Positions 56,669 to 64,000 of a stretch of DNA of 64,000 nt are shown here, piece after piece; position 1 is the first letter of the stretch; each line of letters begins with the position of its first letter. Location of the stretch: NCBI GenBank assembly GCA_007844125.1, contig CM017556.1, positions 67,632,755-67,696,754 on the forward strand, written 5' to 3'. Origin of the DNA: Sinonovacula constricta (taxonomy: Eukaryota > Mollusca > Bivalvia > Cardiida > Solecurtidae). Under the pieces are notes generated by a model that was not told where the DNA came from, searched no databases, and worked only from the letters and a program-made list of their open reading frames with translations. The position numbers and the translations under genes are program-made.

Positions 56669-59600
56669 CTGCATTAAGAAATGAACAACACGTTATACAT
56701 GTATTTATGTTTCATAATGACGATACATTAACTTTTTTCAAAACAATTAGTTCGTTCCGTTGATGATTTTGTTAAGAATTAAATTACTAACAGAGGATTA
56801 AGGAAACACTTTAGACCTAAATAAGATATTGGTAGATTTGTTCAAAGTAATTATTTATTTTCTCTGTAAAAGAAAAAAGGTTTAGACATACCTGTCAAAT
56901 CCATGAGCAACGATGGTGGTAGAGAGGTTTCGACTGGTGGAGGGAATTTGCCTGTTGACGGTTCGGATTTAATACCTGGCAACTTTCGCCATAGTTGTGG
57001 CCTGAGGTGACGACGGCGACTAACATAAAAAGGTAAACAGTTCAAGGTTATTATGATATTATATGTATACGGTGCTTGAAACTGGTGCTATAATATTGGT
57101 TAACACAAGTGATAAAAATATGCATTTCAAAACAATCGTGAAAATATGCATAAAGTTTAAGTTTAGGTCAGAAATAAAAAAGTTATCAAATCTTGTAAGT
57201 TTTAGGAAATAAACAAGAGCTGCAAAAAATTTCATGAGCACCGCGCCCTCACTTTATTTGAAAAAAAACGACAATTAAAATAATGCAATTTTTCAGTTCA
57301 ATGATATTTGTCTTTTAATCAAGAAACAATATAATGATAAACAACATGCACTTATGTAATTTTATGATGTAATTTCGTGACTGTGTTTTCTTTGTGTGGC
57401 TTGTGTGTGGGTAAGACTGTTTACCATGTTCTCAAGGTGGTTGCGATGCCGTTCTCGCCCCTACAGGTGTACCCTGTCCAGGCACCCAGACCTATGATGG
57501 TCACGAGCACAATAAGACTACCAACCAGCCATGGCATGTTGCGGCTGTCCTCACTAAACGTCCGGTACCGTGGTCCTTCCGGGGTCGTCGTGGCGAGGAC
57601 CAGCTCTACAAATAGCAAATAGAATAAGCACTTCTTAACACAATACAGCCAAAATATGTAGAGATATTGTAGTATATATGGATGCCATGGAGTTTTGTTC
57701 CTGCCTTGACCACTGTCGCACCGCTTTAGTCCTTCAAATCCTCCTCAACCGAGAATATTTGTAAAATGCATTTTGTACATTTTGGGATATATTGCGCCGA
57801 CGATTTGTTGTTGTCAAAAGTGTGCCGCTTACTTTCAATTTGGAGACTTTAGACTAAATGCGTTCTTTTGTAGATAAGTGCATTCGTATTGACAAAAAGT
57901 AGAATTTGGCAGAGCGCATGCAAATACCATCCACTAACCTGATACGAATATGATGATCGGTGCTGTATCTGACAATGAGCCTCCGTCGTACACTACACCT
58001 GTTATGTTCACTGCCACATCCGGTCCGAGAGGCGCCAGGGAGGCTGCCACTGTGATCAGACCGGTGTTACTGATTCTGAAATATTCGTTACCCAGATGGG
58101 TCTGGTTCAGGGCGAAGTATTTCGTACCGTAGACCCCAAGATCGTCGTCGTAAGCAGTTACCTGACCCACAGACGTTCCAACAGCCGCATAGTAACTCAC
58201 TGGGAACGAGTATTGCATGGGGTTGAACTCAGGCACATGGTCGTTCTGGTTATCTAGGAAATAATATGAAACAATGACCAGTGTCTGTTAGAGGTAAGCA
58301 TATATTAAATTTAATTAGGGCAAGCCGAAGGTACAATCATGTAAGTTCAGTTCTAAAGGAAAATGAGACGCAGAGACATTTCAAAAGAAAGAAAAAAAAG
58401 TAAACGTGTTAGAGGGGAAGTAGATTTTAAATTTGGAAAAGCATGCTCTATAGCATTATAAACAACAGGTATTATTTAAACATGCTTTAAAATGAATGTG
58501 TTCGTGTTCGAAATGTTTAGATTACTGTCCAGCTATGTAATGTATCTTGAGAATGTCCTGCCCTATCGAGCTAGGTGTACGATGATTACGTCTTACAAAT
58601 AAACTGCAATGATTTGTCTTAAACATGTAGAGCTTAAGAATAAAACGGCTCATTGTCAAGTTTTAAGTAAAAAGAGGTCACTGGATGACCATATTTTTGA
58701 AAGCTTTTAAGGCTTTGCTAGAACGTGCAAATAAAAAGAGAAAAACGCCACTTCGCAAAATATTGAAGCTAGTTGGACAAATATACAAATATACATGTAG
58801 TAGGGATCTCCGAACACTAAAATAAAGAATCCGTTAGGATGAGAAGAATATGGTTTAATTATTCTTTTTATAAAAAAACGCGAATAAGAAATGTTACAAC
58901 TAGGGATTCAATAAGTGCATTTTACATTCTTTCCTTTCTTTCAAGTTCGACAATGCTATATGTACATACCAAGATAGATGTGAAGAAGAGCCGTGTCATT
59001 CAGGCCTTGGCTGTCATACACCGCCACTGAACACGTGACACTTTGGGACAGACCCGAATCTAGAAGGCGGCATTAAAAACAACAACTCAGCTATAAGCAT
59101 CTTTGAACTGGTAATAAGTCGGGACTACAATAACGAGTAATACAAACCATTGAATGTCTGCTTAACATTTAAATCTTAAATAAATTTTGAACTGTCAACA
59201 CCAGTCCTGTTGATTATGACAACATTGTTTTAAGGCATTTATGTGTGCGTGCGTGCGCGCGCGTGTGCGTGCATGCGTGTGTGTGTGTGTGTGTGTGTGG
59301 AGACTGTCTCCAACCAGAAGCTCTATATTCAAACCAAATCTCATGAAGCGTTTTATGGTGTGAAATGTTTATATTTAATCTTAACTTATTACTTTTAAAT
59401 GATGATATGCCAATTCATGGTTTATAATTGTATTCAATTAAGGCCACTATGAGACAACACAGAATAATAAATAATAAGATAAACGTTAGCTCAATATTAT
59501 GCACCTCGGCATGTTTATAAAAAATCGTTTCCCTAGCTCTTATTTCAAAATGTAAACAAGCTAAAAAGATAAAAAGAACAATATTTCAAAACAGTTTACA

Positions 59601-62095
59601 TCTACTAGTATTAAAGATTGTAACTAAAATCCTTTAAAATAATACAGATCACACAGTGTATATGTTTTTGGCCATAGTCATGAAAAGCATTTATACAAAG
59701 CAAGTGTATGGCAACATTGACACAGAAACAATAGTTAAACGACAAAATTGCACGCCTATTTTACAAAGACGATAAAACTTCCCGGGTCGGACAACTTTAA
59801 CTTCCTATTCATTCTGCATACCTGGATGTTTTGTCTTATATGCCGCGCATTAACGAGACTCACCGAGATCATAGTCCGCCTGGATCTCGACTTGTCCATT
59901 ACTGGAATCCATGTAGAAGTATCCGTTACCACAAACCATATCGTATGTTTTACTGTCTCCAGTGTCAGGGTCGACCACGGCGTAGGTCGGCAAACCGATC
60001 ACTGTGCCCGCCTGAAATCAGAAAAGGTCAACTGTTTTAGGCAATGAACCAAGTTAAACATCCCGATTACTTTGCTCGCATGAAGAATATTCAAAGTATT
60101 TATATACATTAAGGCATAATTAAACATATTATAAGATTAAACATATTATAAAAAAGCATACATTGAGGAAGACTATCTTTTCTTAAGATTGAGAGCAACA
60201 AAATTTCGTAGCGGGCATCTCGTCAGCCCATCAGAAGCTTCCTATACAATATGTATACATATTTTCTTCATGTGCTTGTGCAAATAAACGTCATGTACAT
60301 GTATACGTCAGTCACAACCTAGTCAATGGCGATATAGAGATATCCTATTTAAATTAACGCATATTACTATGCCTTGATGGTACTTAAACATATACAAGTG
60401 TAATTTGCCAACTTACAGACGAAAGGGACGACGTGAGACTGTAACTTGTCTGACTGAACGTCGGTGTTTCATTGATGTCAATGACGTCAATATCCAACGT
60501 CTCCCAGTCGGTAGCGATGCCATCAGTGACGCTGATATTCAACGTGAATGAAGTCTCGGAGGCAGCCAACAGCGTCTCATAGTTCATTACAGTCAATCCC
60601 GTTTTGATTTCACCAGCTGCAATGAGCAACTTAGTTATGGAATGATAATTGAACAGCCGACCTTATAAATGACTTAAGGTCATTTAACCAATGCGGTAAC
60701 AGAAAGACTCAGCAAAAAAGCTCGCGATTTTTTTTCATATTTTCAGTTGCCCTCATTTGGTAATGATGTTCGTGTACGAGTACAATATGCCAACATGCAA
60801 ACATAATATATGCGAGTTAATTTAACACGGTTATAAATACAGGAAAGCGTCTTGTAAGATAACATTCTATCAAAATTACTCGAACCAATTACAAAAGCCG
60901 GTATTAGTTCTCTGTACTGATAACTCTTAACTATTTTAAATAGTTTCTTAAAAGCAATAGTCAATGAGAAAATACACAATTCAACATATAATTGCTGCGT
61001 CCTATTTTGTTCGAACGTAGGAAAAAAGTATTCGTGGATCGTGCATTGATACATCTTAGGAGACTTTAGCAGAAATCACATTTACTCGTACAAATCCGTA
61101 AATTAGACAATTTTCTTTCGGTCAATACATAGTTTTATGACCTGACAATTGTTATATTAACATCGACTGCGTCATCGGTGAATATCACTTTATATTGACC
61201 TAAACATGAGTATTTGTTTACAGATGTTTACTGGGTAATTACGATTATGACCAGCAGGTTCTTCCACCGCGGAGCACGTTGTAATCTTGAGGAACAAACA
61301 TCAAAATGCCCTTTAATTGTTTGATACTTTAACTGCAGCAAATGGTGACGTTAGCTTCATATTAAAGAAACAACAATTTCAGTAATTAAAACAACACTTT
61401 TCAATTGACGCAAATGATTCACGGAGGGTCGGTGTGGTATAAGAGGACGGGGAGAGGTGATATACGAGCATTTGTTTTTAAAGTCTAATATGGATCGCAC
61501 GCATCCCGTGTAGGAATAAGCGTGCGTACGTATACTATACATGGTATCCAATCCTTGTGTGTAATTGTTTTTGTATTTTTTATCTCGATAGGTTGTTATA
61601 ACGCTCCAATAATATCAAAGTTGGCATTACGTAGAATGAAGTTGAACGTGAGAAGACATAGAACATAGAGTTTCAAATCACTATATTACAAAACCATTCG
61701 ATAAACCTTTTTTTTTTGCGATTGCAATTCAATTGTTTCTTGAAATAAATGGTCGCGGCAGGTTTGCCAACGTCAGCTGAGTTTATTTCGCCTTTTGCCT
61801 CGATGGAACCCCTTCATCATGGATTAGGTTTGACAAATTATTACTAGGTATTAACAATGCATGACTTAACTATCGGTTATTCCAAACAGTGCTTAAACGG
61901 AAAAGAAAATGGCTTCTATAACATCAGCGAGTCACGATGCTCCTATTGTAACGATGAAACATTCGTGCTCCCGCATTGTGTAAATGTCTTGACTTTAAGT
62001 TTTATTGCAAACTAACTTTTCTATTTATTTATTTATTAAAAAATAAGTGATAATAAAAGGTGTTGCATTTACACGCACGCACGCACACACGCACG

Positions 62096-62126
<31 letters not shown>

Positions 62127-62765
62127 ACACACACACTACAGACTTGAAACGTTCTGTGTTGTTTTAGAGAAAAATACACCCGTTTGCTCAGATCCCGTAC
62201 ATAATACGTAAAGGATAATACTATGTATGCATATATAAATGTATATTTATAAGTATAAAGTTGTTACGGCAAGCATATGATATTATGAGAGTTGGGGTAT
62301 TATGACAGTTTTAGAAAGTTGGGGTCATCGCCTTAATGTTCTGATAAAGATTACAATTTATTCTAATCGGTCTTAACAGACGTCTTATACTTACTTCAAT
62401 AATTAAACATAGGATCAGTACTAAGTCATCAAGCAATTCAGTAATAAATGTTGAAGGATCATATTTAATAATATGCAGTCTGTGTCAAGTGTCAAGCAAT
62501 ATTTGAACCTGTGAATTAAAGGAAATGAATATGTTAAAAACGAGTATAAAGCTAATTGCATGCATTAGCGGTTACCTACTTGATGGATCGATGGTGAAAT
62601 AAGTCAGCCCTGTTCCAGATGACGTCATAGAGTACGTCAGTGTTTGTGACGCGTCCTGATCTGCAGATGTCACATTGAATATTGATGTCAATATGGCTGT
62701 ATTCTCCCTGACTGGCATCGACGCGGTAAGTGGGAGGTTGGTAATTGCAACAGGGTCGTTTATGT
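56400..62765 (-). CDS. Gene C: cadherin-repeat single-pass membrane protein, 5'-incomplete
   Basis: Eight minus-strand GT-AG exons (62765-62580, 60616-60417, 60011-59864, 59059-58970, 58253-57939, 57605-57425, 57019-56892, 56668-56400) join to 1,517 nt, giving 504 residues and TGA. They encode three cadherin repeats, a transmembrane helix (WLVGSLIVLVTIIGLGAW) and a cytoplasmic tail of about 140 residues. Exon lengths match gene B for 186, 200, 148, 90, 315 and 181 nt; protein sequence is closest to gene A. The upstream half lies beyond position 64000. It is in tandem with gene B (same strand), about 15 kb upstream of it. Function is inferred as for A and B. Confidence 0.88.
56892..57019 (-). 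CDS. Gene C exon: basic cytoplasmic segment
   Basis: 128 nt, phase 2 to 1. RRRHLRPQLWRKLPGIKSEP, then Pro-rich PPPVETSLPPSLL. Acceptor TATGTTAG, donor GTATGT. Confidence 0.88.
57425..57605 (-). CDS. Gene C exon: transmembrane segment
   Basis: 181 nt. LVLATTTPEGPRYRTFSEDS, RNMPWLVGSLIVLVTIIGLG. Nearly identical to gene A in DNA as well as protein. Confidence 0.92.
57939..58253 (-). CDS. Gene C exon: membrane-proximal cadherin repeat
   Basis: 315 nt, phase 1-1. DNQNDHVPEFNPMQYSFPVS, AAVGTSVGQVTAYDDDLG, VYDGGSLSDTAPIIIFVS. Donor GTTAGT. Confidence 0.92.
58970..59059 (-). CDS. Gene C exon: end of a cadherin repeat
   Basis: 90 nt, phase 1-1. VTCSVAVYDSQGLNDTALLH. Acceptor CCTTCTAG, donor GTATGT. 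Confidence 0.88.
59241..59299. repeat. (TG)n/(CG)n microsatellite in gene C intron
   Basis: TGCG and TG dinucleotide repeats, about 59 bp. Confidence 0.9.
59864..60011 (-). CDS. Gene C exon: cadherin repeat, AGTVIG...DPDTGDS
   Basis: 148 nt, phase 0 to 1. AGTVIGLPTYAVVDPDTGDS, CGNGYFYMDSSNGQVEIQ. Acceptor GATTTCAG, donor GTGAGT. Confidence 0.9.
60417..60616 (-). CDS. Gene C exon: end of cadherin repeat and linker
   Basis: 200 nt, phase 1 to 0. TGEIKTGLTVMNYETLLAAS, DVIDINETPTFSQTSYSL. Acceptor CATTGCAG, donor GTAAGT. Confidence 0.9.
60617..62579 (-). other. Gene C intron, 2.0 kb
   Basis: It contains the (CA)n microsatellite 62071-62136. No other feature was recognised. Confidence 0.5.
62071..62136. 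repeat. (CA)n microsatellite
   Basis: ACGC and CA dinucleotide repeats with one T interruption. Confidence 0.9.
62580..62765 (-). CDS. Gene C exon: first half of a cadherin repeat
   Basis: 186 nt, phase 1-1. DINDPVAITNLPLTASMPVR, NVTSADQDASQTLTYSMTSS. Acceptor GGTTTCAG, donor GTAGGT. Confidence 0.9.
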
Positions 62766-63023
62766 CTGAAACCAACGTAAAACGGTAAATGGGTAGCTGA
62801 CTGTGATTATCTACCTGTTTATCATTTTATTATTTCCCAGACCTTTTATAATACCATATTGCTTCCTTCAGTTAGGTTTCTTTAACTTGTACAAAATATA
62901 CAGGTACAGGTATGAACACGAGACAGACCTTTCACAGAGATAGAGACAGATAGATAGAAGGTGAAAATGGGAGAAGTTATCGTTTGTGTTAACAAAGAGA
63001 GAGAGAGAGTGATAGATAGAGAT

Positions 63024-63075
<52 letters not shown>

Positions 63076-63089
63076 TCAATTATTTGTGT

Positions 63090-63142
<53 letters not shown>

Positions 63143-64000
63143 TTGTGTAGACAGACTTGAAAGCCTAAGGCCAAACGTATTTCTTTCTGGCAAGTGATGA
63201 CCTCTATTACAAAACAAAACTACAAATACCACATATTTCACCCATGTGCAAAACTTCTTTTCTTGTCGTAAACATATCTAAATCCCACAATTTTAACCAT
63301 TTAATGACGTCACATTCGGTAACGTCTATTACATTTTATCGGCCACTACGATTTTTGGCTGTTGTGCAAGCAAAACATGGCTAGAAGTAACAAGAAATTA
63401 GAGTTGTCTTGATACAAAAAGATTTCGTGTACTTTTATAACTGCGGTTTTGAAGCACTAAGTCTATTTATGTACACTTGCGTTGAGTTTTTCGTCATTGT
63501 CCGTCGCGGAGAACAGTAGCATAGAAGATATTATCTCGTGGTCCCAAGAACCTTTACTATTTGAGATAGTAGCCTTGAGTAATATAGATTGAGTTAGATC
63601 ATGATATGTCGATGCTGTGAATATGAATTTGTAGTTGCAGAGGCATCCAATTAGTTTAAACTTACTTTGTTTACCGAAGGGCTCGTGATTAAGCAAAATG
63701 TTCGTAATTTTGTATTATTATTGTTTATCATAGCATTCACTTCTCTTTCCATACCCACTCTTTCTTTCTCTCACTTTCTTCCTCTCTCTCTCTCTCTGCT
63801 GGTTACATCACAGGAATACGTCGATGTACTACATTGTCTGCATAAGACAATTTTAGTCAAGAACTTGCATTAAAAGTAGGCTATGACGGCATGCCGAGTC
63901 TCCATTTCTCCAGTAGTGCACCCTTAGGCAAGTTGGCCCGTTTTAATTGTCCTTTACAGGAGATTGCACTGAATATTGCACAGCAGTTATACCTTCTAGA
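62766..64000 (-). other. Gene C intron to the window edge
   Basis: It contains the (GA)n microsatellite and no exon matching gene B exon 11, so the next upstream exon lies beyond 64000 or is too diverged to see. Confidence 0.45.
62935..63138. repeat. (GA)n/(GATA)n microsatellite, two blocks
   Basis: GAGA runs are separated by a short GTCAATTATTTGTGTAAACA spacer; TTATTTGTGTA(A/G)ACAGA also follows the second block, so the unit was duplicated. Confidence 0.9.

Noticed and set aside
56201..56674. Longest open frame over the gene C last exon
   Set aside because: It is out of phase with the upstream exons; the shorter frame matches gene A and contains the WRSGDEG motif.
63463..63696. Minus-strand frame with a cadherin-like SATDNDEKLN segment, possible extra gene C exon
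   Set aside because: No fitting acceptor and donor around it, a stop follows directly, and it does not align with gene B exon 10 or 11.

Overview
This window looks like animal nuclear DNA, most likely from a bivalve mollusc. The evidence is AT-rich sequence, short GT-AG exons spread over kilobases, microsatellites, and a mix of LINE, Penelope-like, pogo/Tigger-like, TTAA-flanked and tandem-repeat-cored elements of kinds I associate with bivalve genomes. Species and phylum are inferences. No bacterial operon, CRISPR array or rRNA is visible.

The window is organised around three paralogous genes for cadherin-repeat, single-pass membrane proteins. Gene A (+, 5194-13065) has its last eight exons here; its 5' part lies to the left. 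Gene B (-, 41030-17820) is complete: 19 exons join in frame to 2,763 nt (920 residues). They encode a signal peptide, a Cys-containing N-terminal region, six cadherin-like repeats, one transmembrane helix and a short tail. Gene C (-, 62765-56400) has its last eight exons here; the rest lies to the right. A and B are convergent, and B and C are tandem. Matching exons keep the same phase and often the same length (186, 148, 315 and 181 nt). A and C are much closer to each other than to B, and B lacks their long Asn/Asp-rich cytoplasmic end.

Left part (1-5193): about 4.58 kb (442-5022) is a DNA transposon with long inverted repeats, sitting in a gene A intron or just upstream of the visible exons. 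Its protein is split into two overlapping reading frames (-1 relation), with a GGGTTTC heptamer inside the overlap; it ends in a Cys-rich finger. Between A and B (13066-17819) there are a TTAA-flanked non-autonomous element and a 114-bp near-perfect hairpin. Gene B introns carry a 38-bp minisatellite (24 copies), a Helentron-like element with tandem-repeat core, a 1.66-kb TTAA-flanked element and several copies of an unnamed dispersed repeat (R1). Between B and C (41031-56399) lie dead mobile elements: a LINE whose 3' end is about 0.4 kb from the gene B start codon, a Penelope-like RT, a Tigger-like transposase remnant, a Tigger-like MITE, a tRNA-derived SINE head and a second LINE tail.

The three cadherin genes are probably adhesion or recognition receptors; that role is inferred from domain content only.
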